Of a DNA stretch of 64,000 nt, positions 56,050 to 64,000 are shown piece by piece. The notes under the pieces were generated by a model. The model saw only the letters and a program-made list of their open reading frames with translations, ran no database searches and was not told the origin of the DNA. A program made the translations under genes and the position numbers. Within the stretch, counting starts at the first letter, position 1. Every line of letters begins with the position of its first letter. This DNA comes from G963691835 sp963691835. GTDB lineage: Bacteria > Pseudomonadota > Alphaproteobacteria > Thalassobaculales > Thalassobaculaceae. The stretch lies in contig OY829383.1 of NCBI GenBank assembly GCA_963691835.1, positions 2,728,001 through 2,792,000 on the forward strand, written 5' to 3'.

Positions 56050-56408
56050 GACCATTGTTGTTCGCCAGAACACTGACGATCATCATGTGCCCGCTGATCC
56101 GGCGACGGACAGTTGCAAAGGATTGGTTGGGAAGGGCACGAACCCGGTTGGTGGTCAGCTATCTGCCTCGCCATTCAGCTTGACGATATGCTTCATGAAA
56201 GATGACGTGATCTCGAAGATGAACTCGATCTCCGCTTCGATCACAGCGTCGTCGTGCTTCACGTAGCTGTTTTGGTATTTTCCGTAGTAATCGACCAACC
56301 GCACGAACATGTTCGACAGCTCCTTTGATCCGCCACGGTCTGTAATGTAAATGCCAACGAGCCCAATTTGGTTCTCCAGAGATTTTTTGTTCGAGAATAA
56401 AGATCTTA

Positions 56409-57341
56409 GAGCCCGTCCACAAAGTCATTGAATCGTTGGAATCGTTTGTGATTCACTATCTTGTAGCGATTGATGAGGGAGCTACCAGATGTGGACGAAA
56501 GAAAACCGTGCCCGTTATGAGCGCCGGGGCCTTCGGTACCCGAGTGATCTGACGGACGAAGAGTGGTCGGTTCTGGCGCCGTTGATCCCGCCGGCCCGGC
56601 ATGGCGGCCGCAAGCGGTCGGTTGACGTTCGCGCGGTGATCAATGGCTTGCTCTATGTTCTGGAGACCGGCTGCCCGTGGCGCCATTTGCCGAAGGACTT
56701 TCCGCCGAAGAGCACGGTGCATGGGTATTTCGATCTGTGGGCCTGGGACGGCACGCTCGAGCGGATGCACGATACGCTCTATGTGGCGTTGCGCGAGGCG
56801 GAAGGCCGAGAGGGGCAACCGAGCGCCGCGATTATCGACAGCCAAAGCGCCAAATCGGCGCAAAAAGGGGGGCGTCGCTTGACCCGATCGGCTATGACGC
56901 GGGCAAGAAGACGCGCGGCGTGAAGCGCCACATCCTCACTGACCATGGCGGACTGCTGCTCACGGCGGTGGTGCATCCAGCCGACATTCAGGACCGCGAC
57001 GGCGCGGCCTTGGTTTTGAGCAAGCGGGTGCGGCGACGGTTTCCATTCATCGAGGTGGTCTTCGCCGATGCCGGCTACCAGGGGCCGAAAGCCGCCAAGG
57101 CGGTGGCCAAGACCGGGCCCTGGCGGCTGGAAATCATCAAGCGGAGCGACGGCGCCAAGGGCTTCATGGTGCAGGCCAAGCGCTGGATCGTCGAACGCAC
57201 GCTGGCCTGGATCTCGCGCAACCGAAGGCTCGCCCGAGACTTCGAGGCGCGGGCGCGAACCGCCACCGCCTTCATCTACCTCGCCATGATCAAGATCATG
57301 GTACGCCGCTTGAAACAAACATGAACTTTATGGACGGACTC
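56409..57341 (+). mobile_element. Complete IS5-family insertion sequence, 933 bp
   Basis: Terminal inverted repeats are GAGCCCGTCCACAAAGT on the left and GAGTCCGTCCATAAAGT on the right (read inward), with two mismatches. The target TTA is duplicated at 56,406-56,408 and 57,342-57,344. It carries a two-frame transposase of the IS427-like group. The element lies inside the third gene of the hip operon. Confidence 0.9.
56489..57324 (+). CDS. IS5-family transposase in two frames
   Basis: Frame 1 (56489-56923) has the N-terminal domain: WSVLAPLIPPARHGGRKRSV, CPWRHLPKDFPP and DSQSAKSAQKGG with the first catalytic Asp. Frame 2 (from the same point to 57324) has IGYDAGKKTRGVKRHIL, ADAGYQG with the second Asp, and the RTLAWISRNRRLARDFE segment with the Glu. 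The two frames meet at AAAAAGGGGGG (56862-56872), where a -1 shift joins them. That could be a programmed shift, common in this group, or a mutation. Confidence 0.82.
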
Positions 57342-57835
57342 TTAGAAGTTTTTTGAGCGCCAGTCTCAGGTCATCGAGCACATTCCGATGAAAGACACCG
57401 TGCTCGTATTTTCGAAACGCCTGACGGTAAAGCGACAATGAATCCGGGTAACTTGCCAGCCAGTGACGCGTCTCCTCGACCAGCGTCTCGTTGATCTTGT
57501 TGGCGCTGGAGTCCTCGGCAAGATCCGCAAGTCGCGTGACCAGTCGGATCTTCAGGTCCTCCCGCCTCTGATTGCGTTTCAGTGGAAAAGACCGGTGGTC
57601 ACGGAGATCCTTGATAATTCGGTACCGTTGCGCCGGCCGGAACGCCATTAGGTTGTCGTAGAGAGCAGTCCGCTTGTTCGGTGCGTCAAAGGGATAGCTG
57701 GCATGGGGGATGTCGACGGCGTACTCGACAGCGTAGGCGGCTGTCTCTCGAACGACTACAGACCCCGACAACCCCGAGTTCGTATCAGCGAGGATGTCGG
57801 CCGTGTATTGAACGAACGTCGCCGGTATCCCCTCA

Positions 57836-59125
57836 TCAACCATCTTCCGCTCCCGGATCGAGGAGAAGCCCCTCATATAGAAAGGCTCTGCGGATCGCGT
57901 CGCAATCCTGTTCGCTCACGCCACTCCGGCGTAATGTCGAGAGCCATTCGGCACGAACGGTCCCGACGACGCGGTCGAAGATCGCCGCTGCATCATCCTG
58001 CCGCAACAGGAACCGTCCCGCCGCATCCAGCAGGTTCGCCCTGTTCGCCGCCCGTCCGGCCGGCCCGCAAGCCATGGGGAGGTCGCGCCGGTCCTGCGCC
58101 ACCACCGGCATCGGTGTCAGGTCGTAGGCCGGGCTCAATCGCCAACTCCGGTCCCGGGCCAGGAGCGCGTGGTTGCGCGGATGGTCGTCTAGGTTGGAAA
58201 TCACCGCGTTGAAGCACATGCGCGCGAACAGCTCACGCAGGTCGTCCTCCGGGCGCGCACTGGCCCGGCGCACTTCGTCGGCCAGCAGCAGGTACGACCA
58301 GCGCTCCCGCGCGGTCTGACTGTCTTCGGACTGGAGCAGTGAAAGGGCGCTCGTCATCCGGTGGCGGCGGTATCCGTCGCCCGCCCAATCGCGGTCGAAC
58401 CGGCGCACCAACAGAGCGTCCCGACCGCCGACCGTCACGACCCGGCTATCCGCCGCCTCGATGCCGCAGGCCCTGGCCAGTTGCAGCATGGCGTGCTCGA
58501 CCCGCGGATGGTTCCAACGATCGTCCCGGCGGCTGAACTTCGCCAGCCAGAGCGCGTCTTCGTCCCGCACCACCGCCTTGGGCCGCGCCCCCCCCATCGA
58601 GGTGCCTTCCAGAAGTAGGTCCTCCGCCTGAGCGCCGGCGGACCCGGCACGCGCGGGTTCGTCGGCGACGATGGCGTCCGCCGCTGCCTGCAACCGGTCG
58701 AGGTCGAGTGTGCGGCTGAACTGCCGCCGCGGGGCGGGAGGCTCGACATTGAGCCCGAAACCGAGCGCGCCCGCCCGGTCGTCTGGACCGTTCATCAGGT
58801 AGCCGAACTCGCTAGGCCGCGTGTGCCCGCTGTGCTTCTCGATGACCCGGCGCCCCCAGTAGTCCGGCATGGCATCACGGATGGCGCCGAAGAAACCGCC
58901 CATCCGAGCCGTCTCGTAGGTCCGCGCCGCGAGGCGCAATTCGACCGGGTCGAGCTCGATGGCATCGTTGCGTTGCAGGTAGCGCCGACCGTAGACGAAG
59001 GCGCCGACCGGTGTGCCGTCCCGCGACTCCGACACCCGGAAGCGGCCGGCGGTCACGAAGTCCGTCTCGCCCGGCAGGACGATGTAGACGTAGCACTCGT
59101 TGTTGGAAGCCCCCTTAGAAGTCAT
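57836..59125 (-). CDS. hipA: HipA-family toxin kinase
   Basis: 429 residues from ATG at 59125. Kinase-like features: the loop EGTSMGGARPKAVV, then catalytic NLDDHPRNHALL and the Asp-containing AYDLTPMP. HipA kinases phosphorylate aminoacyl-tRNA synthetases and cause growth arrest. The start overlaps the hipB stop by 11 bases and its stop overlaps the third gene by 8, so hipB-hipA-third gene form one coupled operon. Confidence 0.92.
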   Translation of the reverse strand: MTSKGASNNECYVYIVLPGETDFVTAGRFRVSESRDGTPVGAFVYGRRYLQRNDAIELDPVELRLAARTYETARMGGFFGAIRDAMPDYWGRRVIEKHSGHTRPSEFGYLMNGPDDRAGALGFGLNVEPPAPRRQFSRTLDLDRLQAAADAIVADEPARAGSAGAQAEDLLLEGTSMGGARPKAVVRDEDALWLAKFSRRDDRWNHPRVEHAMLQLARACGIEAADSRVVTVGGRDALLVRRFDRDWAGDGYRRHRMTSALSLLQSEDSQTARERWSYLLLADEVRRASARPEDDLRELFARMCFNAVISNLDDHPRNHALLARDRSWRLSPAYDLTPMPVVAQDRRDLPMACGPAGRAANRANLLDAAGRFLLRQDDAAAIFDRVVGTVRAEWLSTLRRSGVSEQDCDAIRRAFLYEGLLLDPGAEDG

Positions 59126-59456
59126 TGTCGAGCGTCCTGCGGCGTGGTGCCGTCTTCGGGCTCCTGGCGCCCTCCAGTGCCTTGCCTTCTTCATCGCGGT
59201 CCGGGTCGGCCAGGTCGCGCATCTGGTCGATCAGGCTGAGTGCCCAGAGCGCACCCGCATAGGCGGCGATCGAGGTGCCGGGTTTGCCTTTCTCGAGGTC
59301 GGCCACCGTGTAGCGCGAGACGCCCAGCCGGTCGGCCACGTCCTCGATCCGCAGGCGGCGGCGCAGCCGGGCGGTGCGGATGTTCCGTCCGAGCCTCTTT
59401 AAGGCGTCCTCGACCGCTGCGGGCGGTGCGTCTGTGATTTTGCTCCTGTTCACCAT
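59115..59456 (-). CDS. hipB: HipB-type XRE antitoxin
   Basis: 113 residues from ATG at 59456 (a TTG at 59471 would add five). The helix-turn-helix is RIEDVADRLGVSRYTVADLEKG. The tail (ALEGARSPKTAPRRRTL) is short and basic. It should bind HipA and repress the operon. No strong ribosome-binding site is seen. An AT-rich imperfect dyad (AAC-TTTA near 59,472-59,490) upstream may be the operator. Confidence 0.85.
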   Translation of the reverse strand: MVNRSKITDAPPAAVEDALKRLGRNIRTARLRRRLRIEDVADRLGVSRYTVADLEKGKPGTSIAAYAGALWALSLIDQMRDLADPDRDEEGKALEGARSPKTAPRRRTLDNDF

Positions 59457-59471
59457 GGTGATTATGACCAA

Positions 59472-59989
59472 CTTTAGTCTATTAAATGTTGCCTGAAGCC
59501 ATCATATCGGGATTGGCGCCTGAAGTCAATCAGACGTGCGGATCAATGTTGATTTGGAGAAACATAAAATTGATTAACGTTTGAAATAATCCACTTGGCT
59601 GACTGCGTATATCGACTGTCAGGTCGCTGGCGGGCCTGTTCTGCCAGCCGCGGCCAATCGCCGGTTCGTCAAATCGTCCGAGCGCCAGCAGCGGCGCGGT
59701 CCGCGTTCCCGGGCGAGCCAAGAGGAGTATCTCAGGCGATCCGAGCACCCCACTCGGTCGCACCGTTGAGTACCGGTTTGGGCGCGTCCGGTTCCGTTGT
59801 TCGGAACCAGACCGGGCTTTAGGTGCGCGGCACCCGGAGCTCCCACACCGCCGGGTCTCCGCCATTCGGTCACCATCCCTCGCGAAATCCTGTGCGGCGT
59901 GAGCCGATGCCGCGGCTCACCGGTCTCAATCAGTGACTCAGAAGGGACCAGGGAGGGCGCCGCTCTCCCTCCCTTGGCATGTCCTCTGC
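59472..59989. other. Intergenic gap without a recognised gene
   Basis: 518 bases. The first 110 are AT-rich (the likely hip promoter) and the rest GC-rich with only spurious open frames; its right end is the breakpoint of a ParB-like gene. No RNA gene or terminator seen. Confidence 0.6.
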
Positions 59990-60445
59990 GCCAGGGCTTG
60001 GGCCGCGTCCGCCGAGGAACTGTACGAGGCCGTAAAGGCATTGTCTGACGAGGACCTGAACGGCCTCCACATCCACTTGACCGCGCTCGCCTTCGGGCAG
60101 TCGGACACAGGCCAACTTGACACCGCCAACAGTCTCTTCAACCGTGTCGCCACCGACCTCGGCATTGCCATGCGCGAACACTGGCGCCCCGACGCAGGCT
60201 TCTTCGACCGGCGCACCAAGGAACAGCTTGCCGATATCGTGGTCGAGAGTGGTTTCGTGTCGAGCAAGGGGCAGGTGAGTGCCTTCAAGAAAGCCGAACT
60301 GGTCACCGGGCTGATGCGGCATTTCGACAAGGCGCTGGCCGCCGACAAGCCGACCGAGGCCCAGCAGAAGGCATGGGACTGGCTTCCCGGCGCGATGCAG
60401 TTTCCGGCGGTCGATCCTGATGTGGGCGAGGACGAGCAGGTTTGA
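59990..60445 (+). pseudogene. ParB/RepB-type partition protein, 3' fragment
   Basis: About 151 codons with recognisable C-terminal text of element-borne ParB proteins: ASAEELYEAVKALSDEDLNG, LHIHLTALAFGQ, NSLFNRVATDLGIAMREHW and AWDWLPGAMQFP. The nuclease and helix-turn-helix domains that should precede it are absent. The open frame reaches up to 59933 but the added residues lack resemblance. Family call is from memory. Confidence 0.65.
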
Positions 60446-60625
60446 CCTGATGCAAATGCGGACGCGGCGGAAACCGACTCACGGCGGCGCAACCTCAAGA
60501 GGTTGTGCCGTTCGGTGGTCCTTTAACTCAGGGGAAATCGTGGCTTGCAGAACAAGAGTTCACGCTTATTCCCTCCGACTACCCGGTTGGGTTGATTTGT
60601 ACGAAGGACAATTACTGAGTGGTCT

Positions 60626-60829
60626 ATGCAGGACGCACGGTCGATACCGTTCTTATTGGTCAAAATCGATGACTTCGGCGCCCTGTCGACCGATGAGAGA
60701 CGGGAGACACTGACGTGCCTCGAAGAATTGTTGCGTGCGGCGGCGCGGCCAATGTTGCTGAAGGCCGACGACCCGCTTGCGTTTCTGGGGCCGGAGGGAA
60801 TCACTGATGGCGGCTTTCGGCTGTTTTAA
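60626..60829 (+). pseudogene. N-terminal fragment of the FGE-like fusion, cut by a one-base shift
   Basis: 67 codons (IPFLLVKIDDFGALSTDERR, then LEELLRAAARPML) ending GGFRLF and a TAA stop. Removing one T from the TTTT run at 60,824-60,827 joins it to the next frame (RLFNENHGETAALEFALDL). Together with the next 100 residues it resembles a class III nucleotidyl-cyclase-like fold (KIDDFGALS, later LRLVLGVGQV), a weak guess. Confidence 0.55.
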
Positions 60830-62744
60830 TGAGAACCACGGTGAGACGGCGGCCCTGGAATTTGCGCTCGATCTGCGGGAGGCGCTTGCAGCCCAAGGCT
60901 CCAAATTTGGCCGCGACCTGCCACTCCGTCTGCGTCTGGTGCTTGGCGTTGGCCAGGTGCAATCGGTCGGTCAGTCGACTGATGGTGATGCGTTGATTGC
61001 GGGGGCTGCAATCGTTGACAGTGACGAGCTGCGGAAGCAGATCGCGAATACGGATGGAGCGACCGTCTGCGCGATCTTTCGGCTGTTCCGGGATCGCTTT
61101 CGCCGCGACCAGGAAAAAGCTTCAGAGCAAGCGGCGGCAGAGACGAGCTTAGCACTGGTAGGGGATGTGCTCGAAAGGCCGGAGTCGATCTCGGTAACCG
61201 ACCAGGATGGAGCCGAGCTCGTCGCCTATATCCTGCCAGAGATATCAGCGAAGACTGGAAAAGCAGACGACGGCGACCCGCGACCGCCGTACTCCGTTAA
61301 AGCAGTGGAGACCGTCGCGGTTGCCCAACTCGCCCGGGAGACGCGGCGAGAAGGCCCGGTGCAGGCGTTCCTCGGTTTCCTTAAGGAATTCGAGGCTGGG
61401 TTGGAACGGCTCAAGACGCATGCCAACTCCGAGGGGGTGCAGCGGGTGCCTCGGCTGAAGCGGCTGCGCCGGGCGTTGGAAATAGAGGTGCAGGTCGAGG
61501 ACCCGGATGCGGATTGTTTGGAGCGGCTCGTCGATTACCTCGAAGCCTTCGAGCAGGAAGGCCGGGCGCTGAAAGACGACGGGCATGCGGCGCATTTCGA
61601 TGGCACGCCGCTTGACCGACTGGAGGAGTGTCTCGCCATACTCGGCCACACGATGTGCGAGTCCGTCTCCGACGAGGAGGAGGCGGATCTGGTCGACAAC
61701 GACTTTCTTGGTGATCCGCCACCGGCCCATTTGGAAGTGTTGCGTGAAGTGCTGGCGGAGATAGACCAGCTATTCGATCTCGACCAACAGGATGCGTTGG
61801 CGGTTGGCAAGGATAAGAAACAGGATGTTTTAAGCTTCTTGCACGGGCTCTCCTTTCAGCTTCAGAAAGAACGGATTTCCCTTCCGGCCGTCAACAAGAC
61901 CGCCAACGCGATCGAGCGTTTGCGGAAGCCGGTGTTGGATCAACTGGTTAATCTCGGTCGGGTGTTCCTCTGCATCCACGCGAAGCGCCTGCGTCCATTG
62001 TCCGTGTTCCGGGATAGGTTCGCCGATGGGACTCCGGGGCCGGAACTGGTGGTCACCCCGGCCTGTCCGGACGGGTACTGGATGGGGTCGCCAGAAGATG
62101 AAGAAGACCGTAATCCCAACGAAGGGCCGCGTCACTTGGTGACGATCGAAAGTCGGCTCGCGGTGGGGCGGTATCTGGTGACATTCGAGGAGTACGACCG
62201 GTTTTGTGTGTCGATGGAGCGTAGGTTGCCTGACGATCAAAAAAGGGGGCGAGGTTGGAGGTCGGCGATCCGTGTGTCCTGGCGTGATGCGAATGCACAT
62301 TGCGCGTGGCTGTCGGAGCAGACGGGGATGTCATACCGGCTTCCGTCAGAGTCGGAATGGGAATATGTGTGTCGTGCGGGGACCGAGACGGCATATCCCT
62401 GGGGTGCGTCATGGGACGTGACGAAAGCGAACGTCTCGGAAAGTGGGATAACGCGGACGTCGGAAGTTGATGCCTATCCACCAAACGATTGGGGTGTCTA
62501 CGACACGATTGGCAATGTTTTTGAATGGGTCAGTGATGAATGGCATTCCAGTTACGAGGGCGCGCCGGAGGATGCCACAGCCTGGGGCGATGAACGTGAT
62601 GGTGGGGAAAGGCTGCCCCGCCGAGTGCTGCGCGTCGGCTCCTGGGGCCTCAATCCGAGGTACTGCCGTTCGGCGATCTGCTACCGCCTCGATCCCGACA
62701 ACCGATACAACTTTGTTGGGTTTCGCGTGACCCGGACGCTTTAA
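60807..62744 (+). CDS. Formylglycine-generating-enzyme (SUMF1) family fusion protein
   Basis: 645 residues from ATG at 60807 (GGAGGG upstream; TTG 60777 is possible). The C-terminal 230 residues are the FGE-sulfatase fold: GYWMGSPEDEEDRNPNEGPR, GRYLVTFEEYDRFC, SWRDANAHCAWLSEQTG, YRLPSESEWEYVCRAG, GNVFEWVSDEW and VLRVGSWG ... GFRV. Residues about 20-105 continue the cyclase-like N-terminal region; the middle is helical and acidic. FGE domains of this type occur in multidomain conflict systems. Alone it lacks its first 67 residues because of the frameshift upstream. Confidence 0.8.
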   Translation: MAAFGCFNENHGETAALEFALDLREALAAQGSKFGRDLPLRLRLVLGVGQVQSVGQSTDGDALIAGAAIVDSDELRKQIANTDGATVCAIFRLFRDRFRRDQEKASEQAAAETSLALVGDVLERPESISVTDQDGAELVAYILPEISAKTGKADDGDPRPPYSVKAVETVAVAQLARETRREGPVQAFLGFLKEFEAGLERLKTHANSEGVQRVPRLKRLRRALEIEVQVEDPDADCLERLVDYLEAFEQEGRALKDDGHAAHFDGTPLDRLEECLAILGHTMCESVSDEEEADLVDNDFLGDPPPAHLEVLREVLAEIDQLFDLDQQDALAVGKDKKQDVLSFLHGLSFQLQKERISLPAVNKTANAIERLRKPVLDQLVNLGRVFLCIHAKRLRPLSVFRDRFADGTPGPELVVTPACPDGYWMGSPEDEEDRNPNEGPRHLVTIESRLAVGRYLVTFEEYDRFCVSMERRLPDDQKRGRGWRSAIRVSWRDANAHCAWLSEQTGMSYRLPSESEWEYVCRAGTETAYPWGASWDVTKANVSESGITRTSEVDAYPPNDWGVYDTIGNVFEWVSDEWHSSYEGAPEDATAWGDERDGGERLPRRVLRVGSWGLNPRYCRSAICYRLDPDNRYNFVGFRVTRTL

Positions 62745-63155
62745 CCCCTTTTGTCTTTACTTCCTAACCGGTTGGGGGTCTGGGGGAGGAGCCCCCAGCG
62801 GTTTATCGGGTACAGATCGTTAGCTTTCCGAAACGAACCAAATCATTGCCCGCCGCCCGCTATCAGGACGGCCATCATGTCCTTGAGGCCGATGGCTTCG
62901 ACACTGTCGGCGATCGGATGGTGATCCTACCCCGAATGAACCACGAATGACCGCGCCGGCGCGACGTCTTCACGGGCGTTGTGGAATCCCCTGGTCGGTT
63001 TCGCCGAAAGGCCGTGCTTGATTTCGATGGCCCGGGGTCGCTGTTGGCCGGGCAATTAAAGCAACTAGAGGATTTTCGATCGTCGATGAATCGTTGGGGA
63101 TACCCATACGGTCTCGGATCTGATTCACCGTTGTGGCTGGGATTGGAGGCCAGCG
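62745..63155. other. Intergenic region with a hairpin and a short gene remnant
   Basis: 411 bases. A CTGGGGG-AGGAG-CCCCCAG hairpin (62,780-62,798) may end the FGE transcript. Positions 62,829-62,950 hold a short coding-like tail (AARYQDGHHVLEADGFD, then VILPRMNHE and TGA), a remnant of unknown origin. The rest up to the IS630-type gene shows only a GC-rich spurious frame. Confidence 0.45.
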
Positions 63156-64000
63156 GTGATGACGCGAGCCCTATCGGATGATTTGAGACGACGTGTGGTT
63201 GAAGCGGTCGATGCTGGGATGTCCCGGCGGGCAGCTGCGGAGCGGTTCGGGGTTGGGAACGCGACGGCGATCCGATGGGTTGAGCGCTGGCGATCGACGG
63301 GAAGTTGGGCGGCGCGACCGGGCGGCGGCAACCGGCGCAGCCATGTGATGGACGCCTATCGCGATGAGATCCTGGCCTTGGTCGCAGCCAAGCCGGACAT
63401 GACCTTGGCGGAGATCTCTGTGTATCTGGAGGCCGCCCACGGGCTGCGTCCGGCGTTGAGCACGGTACACCGGTTCTTCGAACGTCACGCCATCAGTTAC
63501 AAAAATGACGGCGCATGCCTCGGAGCAGGAGTGCGCAGACGTAAAGTGTCGGCGGGAAGCCTGGTTCGACGGGCAGCCCGATCTTGATCCGGACCGTCTG
63601 GTGTTCATTGATGGTGAGCCTTCGAGGCGCCATCGGTCCGAGGCCGAAGGCGAACGGGGCGTCGACCAAGATGGCCCGGCTGCGAGGACGTGCCGCCAAG
63701 GGCGAACGATGCTGCGCGCCGATCCCACATGGACACTGGAAGACCACAACCTTCGTGGGCGCGCTGCGGCTCGGTGGCATGACGGCGCCGATGACCCTCG
63801 ACGGCGCGATGAACGGCCCGGCCTTCACCACCTATGTCCAGCAGGTCCTGGCGCCGACCCTGCGCCCCGGCGACATCGTGGTCATGGACAACCGCCCCGC
63901 TCACAAGCCCATCGCCGTACGCGATGCCATTGAGCGAGCCGGCGCCGAGCTCCGCTTCCTGCCGCCCTACAGCCCAGACTTCAACCCGATCGAGATGGCC
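63156..64000 (+). pseudogene. IS630-type transposase, broken and cut by the window edge
   Basis: Frame 1 (63156-63500) has the helix-turn-helix SRRAAAERFGVGNATAIRW and TLAEISVYLEAAHG. Frame 2 (from AAAAA near 63,500) has EAWFDGQPDLDPDRLVFID with the first catalytic Asp. Frame 3 resumes at about 63,659 (STKMARLRGRAAKGE, then FVGALRLGGM), DIVVMDNRPAHK with the second Asp and LPPYSPDFNPIEMA with the Glu. The first shift could be programmed; the second follows a segment 37 bases longer than expected and looks like damage. Confidence 0.75.

Larger units (their letters stand above)
56155..57843 (-). pseudogene. Third gene of the hip operon, split by an IS element (abortive-infection-like)
   Basis: Two coding parts, 57,843-57,342 and 56,405-56,155. 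When the IS and one TTA copy are removed, the frame is continuous (753 bases, 250 codons, stop TGA at 56155). The N-terminal part has YTADILADTN, PFDAPNKRTALYDNLMAF and RPAQRYRIIKDL; the join reads LALKKLLRSLFSNKKSLENQ, and the end has MFVRLVDYYGKYQNSYVKHD and EIEFIFEITSSFMKHIV. I recall similar text in abortive-infection-type proteins, but this is uncertain. The ATG overlaps the hipA stop (ATGGTTGA) with GGGAG before it. Confidence 0.72.

Noticed and set aside
47943..64000. A right-hand attachment repeat of the tRNA-Val 3' end
   Set aside because: No copy seen by eye within the window; it may lie outside.

Overview
The window is a GC-rich chromosome segment of an alphaproteobacterium, most likely of the Rhodospirillales. 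Points in favour are the MoxR-DUF58-DUF4159 / DUF1285-NUDIX-CCA transferase block, the aroA-cmk-rpsA-ihfB order, a TIGR02300 protein, an Hsp20-DUF1150 pair, MmcB and a Surf/COX15-type heme A synthase. The species cannot be named from the sequence alone. Positions 1-47,942 are ordinary core genome; positions 47,943-64,000, just after a tRNA-Val gene, are a broken mobile region loaded with defence-type genes. || Core part: (1) 1-6.6 kb, the MoxR/DUF58/DUF4159 operon facing away from DUF1285, a CoA-type NUDIX hydrolase and CCA tRNA nucleotidyltransferase; (2) 6.6-10.1 kb, a TPR protein, lepA, and bacterioferritin with its ferredoxin, each preceded by a Fur-like box; (3) 10.2-15.2 kb, an aromatic-acid activation cluster: ketopantoate-reductase-like protein, a BoxR-type regulator (XRE helix-turn-helix fused to a shikimate-kinase-like domain), flavodoxin, benzoate-CoA ligase family protein and an alpha/beta hydrolase; (4) 15.2-20.6 kb, ihfB, rpsA, cmk, aroA, TIGR02300 protein, tRNA-Ala(GGC); (5) 20.6-28.2 kb, hydrolases, an unusual M19-type protein, and a carbamoyltransferase/SGNH gene trio; (6) 28.4-33.3 kb, mmcB, a pentapeptide-repeat protein, CheZ, Hsp20 with a sigma-32-like promoter and a leader that can pair with its own start region; (7) 33.3-38.1 kb, an uptake-plus-oxygenase operon (binding protein, permease, HD protein, AhpD-like protein, 2-oxoglutarate oxygenase) facing a creatininase-like gene; (8) 38.2-47.9 kb, a secreted Sel1-repeat caspase-like protein, heme A synthase, an M20 deacylase, a PAS protein, a histone-deacetylase-like amidohydrolase, a lytic transglycosylase, an N-formylglutamate amidohydrolase, and tRNA-Val(GAC). 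|| Accessory part (47.9-64 kb): a small gene divergent from a single-chain restriction-modification enzyme; a tyrosine integrase and a relaxase, both cut short and joined head to head near 52,370; an orphan helix-turn-helix protein; a two-gene unit ending in a PIN-domain protein; hipB-hipA coupled to a third gene that has been split by a complete 933-bp IS5-type element with a TTA target duplication; a ParB 3' fragment; a formylglycine-generating-enzyme-like fusion with a one-base frameshift in a T run; and a broken IS630-type transposase running off the right edge. The mixture of intact defence-type genes and truncated transfer genes reads as an integrated element that has lost its mobility.
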